Source of the DNA: an uncultured beta proteobacterium | GTDB lineage: Bacteria; Pseudomonadota; Gammaproteobacteria; Burkholderiales; SG8-39 | Assembly: GCA_903868285.1 (NCBI GenBank) | Contig: CAIPUP010000082.1 | Coordinates: forward strand, 1 to 15,308 | Length of the DNA: 15,308 nt | Reading direction: 5' to 3' | Shown here: positions 1 to 7,443 of the stretch, piece after piece | How the letters are laid out: the number at the start of each line of letters is the position of its first letter | Position numbering within the stretch: the stretch's first letter is position 1 | Made by a program: the position numbers and the translations under genes | Notes under the pieces: generated by a model | Databases searched by the model: none | Seen by the model: only the letters and a program-made list of their open reading frames with translations | Told to the model about the DNA's origin: nothing

Positions 1-590
1 CCCTTGTAGGGCACATGCACCAGCTTCGCACCCGACTCCAGTGCAAAGCGTTCAGCCACCACATGGTTGACGGTCGCCAAACCGGGCGAGGCATACGACA
101 GACCACCAGCGACACTGCGCGAGTAGGCGATCATTTCCTTGACGTTATTGAACGCGGCGCCGGCATTGGCCGCAAACATCAACGGCGTATCGGTAGCAAA
201 CAGTACCGGCGCCAGGTCTTTGCTGACATTGAAACTGAGCTTGGAATACATGTGTGGCGTGATGGTGTACTCGCCCACTGTCGCCACCAGGAAGGTGTAA
301 CCATCGGGCGCGGCCTTGGCCACATGCTCGGTGCCAACGACACCGCCACCACCAACACGGTTTTCCACCAGCACTTGCTGCTTCCAGATGTCGGCCAGCT
401 TGGCGCTAATCAGGCGCGCGGCAATGTCGGCCACACCACCCGGCGGATAGGGTGATACCAGCCGCACTGGCTTGGCCGGCCATTCCTGCGCCCGTGCCGC
501 TTGCGCCAATGCGAACAACGAAAAGGCTGCCGAGAACCCGAACAGGACGCCCGTTATTGACCGCTTGAAATACTTGCTGCAATGGCTCAT
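1..590 (-). CDS. Bug-family TTT substrate-binding receptor (partial, C-terminus outside window)
   Basis: Periplasmic solute receptor of the Bug/TctC type, which captures carboxylates or related small acids for tripartite tricarboxylate transporters. 196 codons are visible, roughly the first 60% of a usual ~320-residue protein; the frame stays open to the window edge and ends in VHVPYK, a typical Bug motif. A signal peptide spans about residues 1-34, cleaving at ARA|QEWP, followed by the family's N-terminal signature KPVRLVSPYPPGG and later VENRVGGGG and KAAPDGYT. The start at 590 is set by a GAGGAGAG Shine-Dalgarno and by an ATGA overlap with the stop of the upstream regulator gene, so the two are probably translationally coupled. 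The ligand cannot be read from sequence. No TctA/TctB membrane genes are in the window, as is usual for the many orphan Bug paralogues of Burkholderiales. The regulator and divergent hydroxylase suggest an aromatic acid, which is inference. Confidence 0.93.
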   Translation of the reverse strand, partial: MSHCSKYFKRSITGVLFGFSAAFSLFALAQAARAQEWPAKPVRLVSPYPPGGVADIAARLISAKLADIWKQQVLVENRVGGGGVVGTEHVAKAAPDGYTFLVATVGEYTITPHMYSKLSFNVSKDLAPVLFATDTPLMFAANAGAAFNNVKEMIAYSRSVAGGLSYASPGLATVNHVVAERFALESGAKLVHVPYK

Positions 591-1273
591 CGCTCTCTCC
601 TCAATGTTGCCGATATGCGGGATATGCTGACCTTGCGGCCTTTTGTTCTGACTGCCTTTTTAACAGCTTTAAGCGGCTTGTTGATGCCTCGAACTGAACT
701 TTGTCGCGGCGCAATCTGCTGCATCGCGGCTTCGGTATTCCGGGTAAACCGCTGCAGTATCTGACCCAGGCTGTCGAATTCGGCCCGGCCGATATCCTGA
801 AACAGCGTGTCATTGATCTGGCGCAGAAACGGGGCGAGGCCTTCGAGTACACGCTGACCGCGCGGCGACAGCGATACCAGCACACTGCGCCGGTCATCGC
901 GATTGGGACGCTTTTGCAACAGACCCTTGCGAATCAGACGCCCGACTTCCGTTGTGACATGGGTGGAGGCCAGCAGCACATGCTCGGCCAGGGCGCGGAT
1001 GCTCACGCCCTGACTGCCCTGGCGGTGGGCCACCCCGATCAGCACCGTGTACTGGCTGCCGGTGAGCCCGATTTCCCGCCCGAAGGCCTCGCGGCAGCTC
1101 AACAGCCGGCCAAACGACAGCACCATGCTGTAGATCAGGTCACGAAAGGCCTCGTCCTTGCCCTGCAACAGCAGCGCGCGATGACTGACCGACAGTGGCG
1201 GTTCGTAGACAGGACTGAGCACCGCCACATCGGGTGCGGATTTTCGGGCAGATGAGGTTTTGGGCGTATTCAT
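587..1273 (-). CDS. MarR-family transcriptional regulator
   Basis: 228-residue winged helix-turn-helix regulator. The DNA-binding region is about residues 70-146: VSIRALAEHVLLASTHVTTE contains the helix-turn-helix, and RDDRRSVLVSLSPRG (125-139) is the wing with the family's D-x-R and L-S/T-x-x-G features. MarR proteins act as dimers that usually repress a divergent gene and release DNA on binding a phenolic or aromatic ligand. A perfect palindrome lies 14 bases upstream of the start, inside the promoter of the divergent HpaB-like gene, so autoregulation and control of that gene are likely. The protein is longer than the usual ~140-160 residues, with about 30 extra at the N-terminus and a strongly basic tail (199-228). 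No Shine-Dalgarno precedes the ATG at 1273; the message may be leaderless, or translation may begin elsewhere, but the next in-frame Met (residue 50) would delete conserved sequence. The last codons overlap the start of the receptor gene by four bases. Confidence 0.93.
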   Translation of the reverse strand: MNTPKTSSARKSAPDVAVLSPVYEPPLSVSHRALLLQGKDEAFRDLIYSMVLSFGRLLSCREAFGREIGLTGSQYTVLIGVAHRQGSQGVSIRALAEHVLLASTHVTTEVGRLIRKGLLQKRPNRDDRRSVLVSLSPRGQRVLEGLAPFLRQINDTLFQDIGRAEFDSLGQILQRFTRNTEAAMQQIAPRQSSVRGINKPLKAVKKAVRTKGRKVSISRISATLRRER

Positions 1274-1282
1274 ACAAACAGT

Positions 1283-1311
1283 TTGACATAGCTACAAAAT
1301 GTAGCTATTTT
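1283..1311 (+). promoter_or_regulatory. Sigma-70-type promoter with MarR operator in its spacer
   Basis: A consensus -35 box TTGACA (1283-1288) is followed after exactly 17 bp by TATTTT (1306-1311, four of six -10 matches). A perfect inverted repeat at 1288-1308 has 9-bp arms (ATAGCTACA and TGTAGCTAT) around a 3-bp AAA centre. The operator therefore covers the spacer and touches both boxes, so a bound MarR dimer would block polymerase. Promoter and palindrome are seen directly; assignment to the adjacent MarR protein is inference from family behaviour and position. Confidence 0.82.
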
Positions 1312-1354
1312 TCGGCTGACCGCTACCCCCACAGTATCTCCACAGGAGCACAGC

Positions 1355-2836
1355 ATGCTGACCCAGACTCGCACCACTGCCAAATTACGTACCGGCGAGG
1401 AATATGTCCGTTCCATCAAGGCTGATGGCCGGCAGGTGTTTGTCAACGGCGAACTGGTGAAGGATGTCACCACCCATCCGGCGTTCAAGGGTGCGGTGGA
1501 GTCGGTGGCCAAGCTGTTCGACATGGCGGCCGATCCGGCCAATCGCGAGCGCATGACCTTTGCCTCACCGCTCACTGGCGACCCAGTGCTGCGCTGCTAC
1601 CAGATTCCCAAAACCGCCGACGATCTGGCCACCAAACGCAGCTTCTATGAAGCCTGGGCCGAGAGCACCTGCGGTCTGATGGGGCGCACGCCTGACCATG
1701 TGGCCGGCTTTTTCACCGGCTATGCCGCCAAGCCGAGCGTGTTTGCCAAGCACGGCCAGCAGTGGGCCGATAACGTGGTGAATTTTCATCAATATCTGCG
1801 CGAGAACCATCAATACGTCAGCTACGCCATCGTGCCGCCGCAGATCGATCGCTCCAAGCCGGCGCACAAGCAGTCCGATCCCAGCCTGTATGCCGGCATC
1901 GTCAAGGAGCGTGATGACGGCATCGTGGTTTCGGGCGCGCAGCAATTGGGCACCGGGGCGATTCTGTCGGACTGGATACAACTGAGCTGCATCACCCCGC
2001 TGCAGCCGGGTGACGAGAACTACGCCATCAACGCCGCCATGCGCATCAACGCCCCGGGCGTGAAGATGTATTCACGCCGACCCTTTGCCATGCAGGCCAG
2101 CAACAGCTTTGACTATCCGCTCACCGGCCGCTTTGATGAAACCGACTCGCTGCTGGTGTTCGAGAACGTCTTCATTCCCTGGGAGCAGGTGTTCGTGCAT
2201 CGCAATATCGCGCTGGCGCGCGAGCAATGGTGGAACACCCCGGCCCACATTTACGGTAACCATCAGGCGCAGTCGCGCTATGCCACCAAGCTACGCTTCA
2301 TGATGGGTCTGGCGCAACGCCTGAACGAGATGACTGGCAATGCCGCCAACCCGGCGGTCATGACCCAGATGGGCGAACTGGCGGCGCAGGCACAGACAGT
2401 GGAGTCGATGCTGCGGGCGCAGGAAGTCATGGCCACCACCGACGACGAAGGCGTGCTGTGGCCTTCGCGTGCCACGCTGTATGCCGTGATGGCAATGCAG
2501 TCGGAGATCAACCCGCGCATGATCGACATGATCCGCGAGATGTCGGGCGGCGCCATGATCATGCAGCCCTCCTCCGATCTGGATTTCCAGAATCCGGAAA
2601 TCGCCAAGGACGTGGAGCGCTATGTGCACTCGGTGAGCCACAGCGCGCGTGAGCGGGTGGCCTTGATGCGCATGGCCTGGGACTTTGTCGGCTCGGAGTT
2701 CGCCGGTCGTCATCAGCAATACGAAAAGTTCTACGGCGGCGCGTCCTTCCTGGTGAAGCAGAACATGTATCGCAATTACGACATGCAGCGTGCCACCGCC
2801 ATGGTCGACGCCACGCTCAACCTGCCGACGTTCTGA
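1355..2836 (+). CDS. 4-hydroxyphenylacetate 3-hydroxylase (HpaB) family FADH2-dependent monooxygenase, oxygenase component
   Basis: 493 residues, full length for the family. HpaB-type enzymes use FADH2 from a separate reductase to hydroxylate phenols ortho to the OH in the cytoplasm. Family marks run in order: TGEEYVRSI near the N-terminus, VKDVTTHPAF (36-44), GRTPDH (110-115), AIVPPQIDR (158-166), the flavin-region VVSGAQQLGTGA (191-202), FENVFIPWE, and GSEFAGRHQQYE near the C-terminus. Compared from memory with E. coli HpaB, the substrate Arg is kept (R111), but the Tyr of RTPDY is His115 and the His of NHAIV is Tyr157. The substrate is therefore probably not 4-hydroxyphenylacetate itself. 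The start is supported by AGGAG six bases upstream. It is divergent from a MarR gene with an operator in its promoter, suggesting induction by an aromatic ligand. No HpaC-like flavin reductase is nearby, so a reductase encoded elsewhere must serve it. A dehydratase-type member (4-hydroxybutyryl-CoA dehydratase group) is less likely, because no iron-sulfur Cys/His cluster motif is seen. Confidence 0.9.
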   Translation: MLTQTRTTAKLRTGEEYVRSIKADGRQVFVNGELVKDVTTHPAFKGAVESVAKLFDMAADPANRERMTFASPLTGDPVLRCYQIPKTADDLATKRSFYEAWAESTCGLMGRTPDHVAGFFTGYAAKPSVFAKHGQQWADNVVNFHQYLRENHQYVSYAIVPPQIDRSKPAHKQSDPSLYAGIVKERDDGIVVSGAQQLGTGAILSDWIQLSCITPLQPGDENYAINAAMRINAPGVKMYSRRPFAMQASNSFDYPLTGRFDETDSLLVFENVFIPWEQVFVHRNIALAREQWWNTPAHIYGNHQAQSRYATKLRFMMGLAQRLNEMTGNAANPAVMTQMGELAAQAQTVESMLRAQEVMATTDDEGVLWPSRATLYAVMAMQSEINPRMIDMIREMSGGAMIMQPSSDLDFQNPEIAKDVERYVHSVSHSARERVALMRMAWDFVGSEFAGRHQQYEKFYGGASFLVKQNMYRNYDMQRATAMVDATLNLPTF

Positions 2837-2842
2837 ACCACC

Positions 2843-2880
2843 AAGACATGGGCTCGACGCTTGCGATATAGTGGCGGCCC
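2843..2880 (+). promoter_or_regulatory. Candidate promoter giving a leaderless start for the DUF2946-type gene
   Basis: AAGACA (2843-2848) and TATAGT (2867-2872) are separated by 18 bp and match the -35 and -10 consensus at four and five of six positions. Transcription would begin about seven bases after the -10 box, at or next to the ATG at 2881. There is no Shine-Dalgarno in the GC-rich bases before that ATG, which fits a leaderless message. The call rests on pattern matching only. Confidence 0.45.
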
Positions 2881-3327
2881 ATGTTTCGTTCCCACTCACG
2901 CTTCAATTCGCTGCTGCGCATCCTGACGCTGCGCCTGTTGCTCGGCCTATGCGCCGTGCTGCAGGGGCAGAGCGTGGCACATGCCGGCATGCTGCTACGG
3001 CATGCGCTGGCAGCACCGGGGACGGTGGAAGTCTGTACCGCCGAGGGCGTCAAGCGCATCGTGCTGACCCAGCCGGGCGCTTTGTTGCAGCCTGGCGACA
3101 GCAACTCCCCTGACAGTCAAAACACCACTAACAACACTGCCGATAACCATTGCCCGGCCTGCAGCACCCTGGCTGCCTGGTCAGTGCTGCCGGCGGCGAC
3201 GCCAGTACTACTGCTGCCTTCTGGCAGCGCAGCTGTCCCACCACATCCTTCCCCTGCGCCTGCCACGACCGACCTGGTCGTCTATGCCGCGCGCGCGCCA
3301 CCCCTGCCTGCCTGGTCCATCCGCTGA
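2881..3327 (+). CDS. DUF2946-type secreted protein (putative metal-associated)
   Basis: 148 residues. An N-terminal signal peptide (about 1-35, basic start, hydrophobic LRLLLGLCAVL core, cleavage near AHA|GML) points to the periplasm. The mature part matches the DUF2946 pattern as I remember it: a VCTAEGVKRIVL strand with Cys52, a variable Asn/Ser/Asp-rich linker (about 72-89), an HCPAC motif (His90, Cys91, Cys94), a Pro-rich stretch, and a YAARAPP motif near the end. The Cys/His cluster could bind a metal ion. Family members often sit next to TonB-dependent receptors implicated in copper uptake, and here the receptor gene follows after 116 bases. The exact role is unknown. The start at 2881 gives a good signal peptide but has no Shine-Dalgarno; a promoter-like -10 box close upstream suggests a leaderless transcript. 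Confidence 0.8.
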   Translation: MFRSHSRFNSLLRILTLRLLLGLCAVLQGQSVAHAGMLLRHALAAPGTVEVCTAEGVKRIVLTQPGALLQPGDSNSPDSQNTTNNTADNHCPACSTLAAWSVLPAATPVLLLPSGSAAVPPHPSPAPATTDLVVYAARAPPLPAWSIR

Positions 3328-3443
3328 ACTCGCCTGCGATCGGCTTTGCTGCGGCTTCGTGATGCCGCAACCTCGCCCATCGCAACCGGTTGACCAGCCG
3401 GCTGCAGCATCACGCTACAGCCGCGCTATTGCAGGAAACTCCC

Positions 3444-5831
3444 ATGACCATCGCGATCCGCCGCGCGTCAGACGCGCACTGGCTGCATTGGTGCTATTGC
3501 AGCATCTTGCTGCGCAGCCTCCCCGTTCTGCCTATTGTTCTCTTTGTTCTCTTTGTTCTCTTTGTACCCATGGTTGCCGTTGCAAACGAGGCAGAACAAG
3601 CCGTAACCGTCACCGCACCGGAAACCAGCCTCAGGCGCTATCAAGTACCAGCCACGCAAGAGGGTATCGACGCGCAACAAATGACCGAGAGCGTCAACGT
3701 GGTCAATACCGAAGACGCGCTGAAATACCTGCCCAGCCTGGTGGTACGCAAGCGCCGCATTGGTGATCAACAGGCGCCACTGGCGACGCGTACTTCCGGC
3801 CTGGGTCAGAGCGCACGCAGCCTGATCTATGCCGATGGTTATCTGCTGTCATCTCTGATCGGCAACAACAACTCCAGCGCATCGCCGCGCTGGGCACTGG
3901 TAACGCCGGAAGAAATCGAACGTATCGATGTCATGTACGGCCCGTTCTCGGCCGCCTACCCTGGCAACTCGATGGGCGCGGTGGTCGAGATCAGCACCCG
4001 TATGCCACAGCAACTGGAGGCCGGGGCCAAGCTGCAAAGTGGCCGTCAAGATTTCAATCTCTACAGCACCAAGCAACAGTTCCAGAGCACACAAGCCAGT
4101 GCAGTGGTCGGCAACAAACTTGGCGATCTGTCCTGGTGGCTGAGTGCCAACAGCCTGGACACCTTCAGCCAGCCCAATACGTTTATTACTGCGACCAAAT
4201 CCAGCAGCGCTGCCAGTGCCGCCTACACCACGGTCACTGGCGCGCATGCCGACCGCAACCGATTGGGTGCCGACATCGTGGTCTATGGCGCGGGCGGCCT
4301 GGAGCACAAGCAACAGGAGAACGGCAAGATCAAGCTCGCCTACGACCTGACACCGCAGTGGCGAGCAAGCTACACCCTGGGCACTTTTCAGGACCGCACC
4401 CGGGCCCGCGCCGACAGCTATCTGCGGGATAGCAACGGCAATCCGGTCTACAGCGGTAACGTCAATATCGATGGCTACCGCTACACCATCGCCGCCACCA
4501 GCTTTTCCAGCACCAGCGGCGTCTTCGCGCTGGCGCAGGAACACACGGCACAGAGCCTGGCGCTGAAATCAGACACGCGCGGCAACTGGGACTGGGAGGC
4601 GATCTTCAGCACGATGCAGTTCGGCCTGGACACCACGCGCAACCCCACCACCGCGTTGGGTAGCGGCGAATACGCCGGTGCCGGCACACTGTTGGCGCTG
4701 AATGGTACGGGTTGGTCGACGCTGGATCTCAAAGGTATCTGGCGACCCCGGGGTATCGATGGCGCACATCAGCTCAGCTTTGGTGTGCATGGCGATCAGT
4801 ACAAGCTGTCGAGCAAAACCTCCACCCTGGCCAGCGACTGGACCACGCGCGAGGACGGCACACTGACCGCCATGGCATTGGGCAAGACCAGCACCAGTGC
4901 GTTGTGGCTGCAAGATGTCTGGACGCTGCGCCGAGATCTGAAACTGACCGTAGGCGGCCGACAGGAATACTGGACGGCCTATGGTGGGCTGAACTACTCC
5001 AGCACCTCTGGCGTGGCAGTGAACCAGCCAGGGATGCAGTCCTCGAACTTCTCACCCAAAGCCTCACTGCGCTGGAACATGAGCCCGGACTGGAGCCTGA
5101 GCACGTCCTTTGGCAAAGCCTATCGCTATCCGACCGTCACCGAGCTGTACCAATCGGTGACTTCGAGTGGCACGGTGTACACGCCCAATCCAAACCTGCG
5201 GCCGGAGCAATCGCATTCGGGTGAACTGGCGCTGGAGCGGGTGCGCAATAAAGGACGACTGCGCCTGTCGCTGTTCCAGGAAGACCTGCGCGATGCGCTG
5301 ATCTCGCAGAACTCCACCATCAGCGGCACTACCGTCAATGCCTCGCAAACGCAGAACATCGACCGAATCCGCAGCAGCGGCCTGGAACTGGCGCTCGAAC
5401 AAGGCGATGCGCTGTTGCGCGGGCTGGATCTGGCCGCCAGCCTGACCTATGTCGATTCCACCATCGTTTCGAATCCGAGCTTTCGTGATGTCAACAACCT
5501 GCTCTCCGATGTGCGCGGGAAAGCCACCCCGAATATCCCGGTCTGGAAGGGCAGCACCCTGGCCAGCTATCGCGTTGCCGAGCGCTGGACCCATTCTCTG
5601 GGTGCACGCTACAGCAGCCACATCTGGGCCACCATCGATAACACCGACTACAACCACAACACCTACCAAGGGTTTGCCGGTTATTTCGTGATGGATGCAC
5701 GCATGCACTACAAGCTGGATCAGCGCACCAGCCTGGCTGTGGGCATCGACAACCTCAACAACCGCAAGTACTTCCTGTTCCATCCCATGATGCAACGCAC
5801 GCTCATGGCGGAGCTGAAGCTGGCGTTGTAA
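3444..5831 (+). CDS. TonB-dependent outer-membrane receptor (probable copper or metal-complex uptake)
   Basis: 795 residues from the ATG at 3444, chosen because AGGAAA lies seven bases upstream; an in-frame TTG at 3390 would add 18 residues but has no ribosome site. The signal peptide (1-47, cleavage near AVA|NEA) has a hydrophobic core built from a repeated Val-Leu-Phe unit. A possible TonB box, AVTVTAP (53-59), is followed by the plug domain: NVVNTEDALKYLPSLVVRKR, then ERIDVMYGPFSAAYPGNSMG, the classic end-of-plug motif. The rest is a 22-strand-type barrel with the C-terminal signature GIDNLNNRKYFLFHPM and a final Leu rather than the common Phe. It imports a ligand using TonB energy. The DUF2946, SCO and PCu(A)C neighbours point to copper; the PepSY neighbour is also common beside siderophore receptors. 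No Met-rich copper motif stands out, so the ligand stays open. Confidence 0.92.
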   Translation: MTIAIRRASDAHWLHWCYCSILLRSLPVLPIVLFVLFVLFVPMVAVANEAEQAVTVTAPETSLRRYQVPATQEGIDAQQMTESVNVVNTEDALKYLPSLVVRKRRIGDQQAPLATRTSGLGQSARSLIYADGYLLSSLIGNNNSSASPRWALVTPEEIERIDVMYGPFSAAYPGNSMGAVVEISTRMPQQLEAGAKLQSGRQDFNLYSTKQQFQSTQASAVVGNKLGDLSWWLSANSLDTFSQPNTFITATKSSSAASAAYTTVTGAHADRNRLGADIVVYGAGGLEHKQQENGKIKLAYDLTPQWRASYTLGTFQDRTRARADSYLRDSNGNPVYSGNVNIDGYRYTIAATSFSSTSGVFALAQEHTAQSLALKSDTRGNWDWEAIFSTMQFGLDTTRNPTTALGSGEYAGAGTLLALNGTGWSTLDLKGIWRPRGIDGAHQLSFGVHGDQYKLSSKTSTLASDWTTREDGTLTAMALGKTSTSALWLQDVWTLRRDLKLTVGGRQEYWTAYGGLNYSSTSGVAVNQPGMQSSNFSPKASLRWNMSPDWSLSTSFGKAYRYPTVTELYQSVTSSGTVYTPNPNLRPEQSHSGELALERVRNKGRLRLSLFQEDLRDALISQNSTISGTTVNASQTQNIDRIRSSGLELALEQGDALLRGLDLAASLTYVDSTIVSNPSFRDVNNLLSDVRGKATPNIPVWKGSTLASYRVAERWTHSLGARYSSHIWATIDNTDYNHNTYQGFAGYFVMDARMHYKLDQRTSLAVGIDNLNNRKYFLFHPMMQRTLMAELKLAL
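3535..3565 (+). repeat. In-frame 9-bp tandem repeat (3.4 copies) in a signal-peptide coding region
   Basis: The unit TTGTTCTCT is repeated without error from 3535 to 3565 with period 9. In the receptor frame it reads Val-Leu-Phe three times, then Val, forming the hydrophobic core of the signal peptide. Loss or gain of a unit keeps the frame and changes only the core length. Confidence 0.95.
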
Positions 5832-5870
5832 CGCCGTTGTGATCGACCCACGTAGCCTCGACCCTCCATC

Positions 5871-5905
5871 ATAAATTTTATAAGTCTTTGATTATTATGG
5901 ATAAT
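5871..5905 (+). promoter_or_regulatory. AT-rich segment with two short inverted repeats before the PepSY gene
   Basis: After GC-rich coding sequence, 5871-5896 is nearly all A/T. It contains ATAAA-T-TTTAT (5871-5881) and, across the start codon, ATTAT-5-ATAAT (5891-5905). It may hold a promoter or an operator over the ribosome entry site; no clear -35/-10 pair was found. Confidence 0.3.
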
Positions 5906-7357
5906 TTAGCAATAACCGCTACGCCGCAGCCAGCCCGGGCGTTACACCATGCGCGACGGCGCAGCCTGCTCTGGCGCATCCACGCCTGGGCCGCACTGAT
6001 CGCCTCACCCTTTGCACTGGCCGCCGCGCTGAGCGGCATGCTGTATGTGTTCACGCCGCAACTGGAAGCGATGCTGCATGGCCATCTGGACAAGGTGGTG
6101 CCCATGGGTGCGGCACGACCACTGGATGCTTCGGTGCAGCTGGCCAGGCACGCAGCACCCGAGGGCTGGGCTTTGCATTCGGTGCTGCCGCCGCTGCGGG
6201 CCGAGGACAGCGTCAAGGTGGCGTTCATGCCAGCGGCGCGCAACATGCGTAACGAGCACGCCGGACATGGCGCAACCCCAGCAAGTCCGGCGTTCTTGCG
6301 ACCGTCGTTCGGTGTACCAGTGTCGGCGCTGGTGGTGTACGTCAATCCCTATTCAGAAAGCCCGGAAGCAGCGGGTACGCTGCACCACTCAGCGGTGCTG
6401 GGCAGCCTGATGCAGTCCAAGCGCTTCAGCAACTGGGCGCGCAAGCTGCATTCGACCTATCTGGTGGATGGCTGGCGCTGGGTGATCGAACTGGCCGCCA
6501 GCTGGTTACTGGTGATGCTGATCAGCGGTGTGTTTCTGTGGTGGCCGCAGCGACAGGAACTCTCCCAAGACAACGCACCCGCCGCCGGCCGCGCCCGCTG
6601 GCAACGCTGGCATGCCTGGACCGGCGTCACGCTCAGCCTGATGAGCGCCGTCATCCTGGTTACCGGCCTGACCTGGAGCAAGCACGCCGGCGAGCAAATC
6701 CGCTGGGCGCGCGACGCTCTTGGTCAGCAATCACCACGTATACCGGGGCAGCTACGCTCATCGCCAGCGCTGGACGCCAAGCCCATGCTCGGCTGGCAAG
6801 CGGCCTGGGATGCAGCACGCGCAATCCAGCCGCAGTCCACCACACAAGTCGCGATGCAGCTCATGCCTCCGAGAGCCGAAGATGGCCCCGGTGGCTTCTG
6901 GCGCGCCAATCACCTGGAGCGCAGTCCGGGCGAAACCGGTGCGCCAACGCGTCGCTTTGATCTACTACTGGATGCCTACAGCGGACAGGCACTGTACTTC
7001 AGCGGCTGGGAGGCACATACCGCCTTTGGTAAGGCCACCGCCATTGGCATTCCGTTTCATCGTGGCGAATTCGGCTTATGGAATCAGGCCTTGCTGCTGC
7101 TGTTCGGGCTGGGCGTGGTGTTCTCCATCCTCAGCGGCTGGGTGATGTACTTCATACGTCGCCAGCGCGGCATGGCCGGATTACCTGGTCTGCTGCCACA
7201 GGCCTGGCGCAGTGTTTCGCCCTGGGCCTGGGGTGGTACAGCGCTACTGCTGCTGGCGCTGCCACTGCTGGCACTGTCATCGCTGGTGGTGCTGGCGATC
7301 GAAGCCCTGCTATGGCAACGCCGTCGCCAGGTTGCCACGGCCGGGCCGGGTCAGTGA
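5897..7357 (+). CDS. PepSY-associated transmembrane protein
   Basis: 486 residues from the ATG at 5897; a TTG at 5888 is an alternative, and neither has a strong Shine-Dalgarno. Five hydrophobic segments are visible: about 31-53, 195-216, 242-260, 397-420 and 445-473. Two periplasmic regions lie between them (about 54-190 and 262-395). Conserved His residues of PepSY-TM proteins are present: H29 (RIHAW) at the first membrane segment, H185 (KLHSTY), H239 (WHAWTG) and H388 (PFHRGEFG). Members of this family include proteins proposed to bind haem and to reduce ferric or cupric ions at the inner membrane behind TonB receptors. The gene lies 65 bases after the receptor gene and before the SCO gene, so reducing imported metal is a plausible role, by inference. 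The His-containing stretch EHAGHG (120-125) could also touch metal. Confidence 0.87.
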   Translation: MDNLAITATPQPARALHHARRRSLLWRIHAWAALIASPFALAAALSGMLYVFTPQLEAMLHGHLDKVVPMGAARPLDASVQLARHAAPEGWALHSVLPPLRAEDSVKVAFMPAARNMRNEHAGHGATPASPAFLRPSFGVPVSALVVYVNPYSESPEAAGTLHHSAVLGSLMQSKRFSNWARKLHSTYLVDGWRWVIELAASWLLVMLISGVFLWWPQRQELSQDNAPAAGRARWQRWHAWTGVTLSLMSAVILVTGLTWSKHAGEQIRWARDALGQQSPRIPGQLRSSPALDAKPMLGWQAAWDAARAIQPQSTTQVAMQLMPPRAEDGPGGFWRANHLERSPGETGAPTRRFDLLLDAYSGQALYFSGWEAHTAFGKATAIGIPFHRGEFGLWNQALLLLFGLGVVFSILSGWVMYFIRRQRGMAGLPGLLPQAWRSVSPWAWGGTALLLLALPLLALSSLVVLAIEALLWQRRRQVATAGPGQ

Positions 7358-7393
7358 GTCAATCGCTGCGTCAATCGCCAAATCGATCGCCGG
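7358..7393 (+). repeat. Imperfect 12-bp tandem repeat between PepSY and SCO genes
   Basis: GTCAATCGCTGC (7358-7369), GTCAATCGCCAA (7370-7381) and ATCGATCGCCGG (7382-7393) lie head to tail directly after the PepSY stop codon. The first two share nine leading bases; the third matches the second at eight of twelve. The function is unknown; it may be slippage debris or a regulator site. Confidence 0.5.
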
Positions 7394-7443
7394 GCTGATC
7401 CCCAGGCGGATAATCAACGCTGATCATTCTGGCAGCCCTCACC

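Noticed and set aside
3390..3443. TTG start adding 18 residues to the TonB receptor
   Set aside because: There is no ribosome site before it, while AGGAAA precedes the ATG at 3444, which gives a normal signal peptide.
3328..3443. Possible riboswitch before the TonB receptor gene
   Set aside because: The 116-base gap has only short GC-rich inverted repeats and no conserved cobalamin or other riboswitch core that I can recognise.
3849..4544. 231-codon minus-strand frame inside the TonB receptor gene (and a similar one at 5064-5795)
   Set aside because: Both lie wholly inside a well-supported gene in the opposite direction and show no recognisable domain.
5889..5907. Possible Fur box over the PepSY start codon
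   Set aside because: Only one arm resembles the consensus (about six of seven bases); the other arm is poor, and AT-rich DNA gives such matches by chance.
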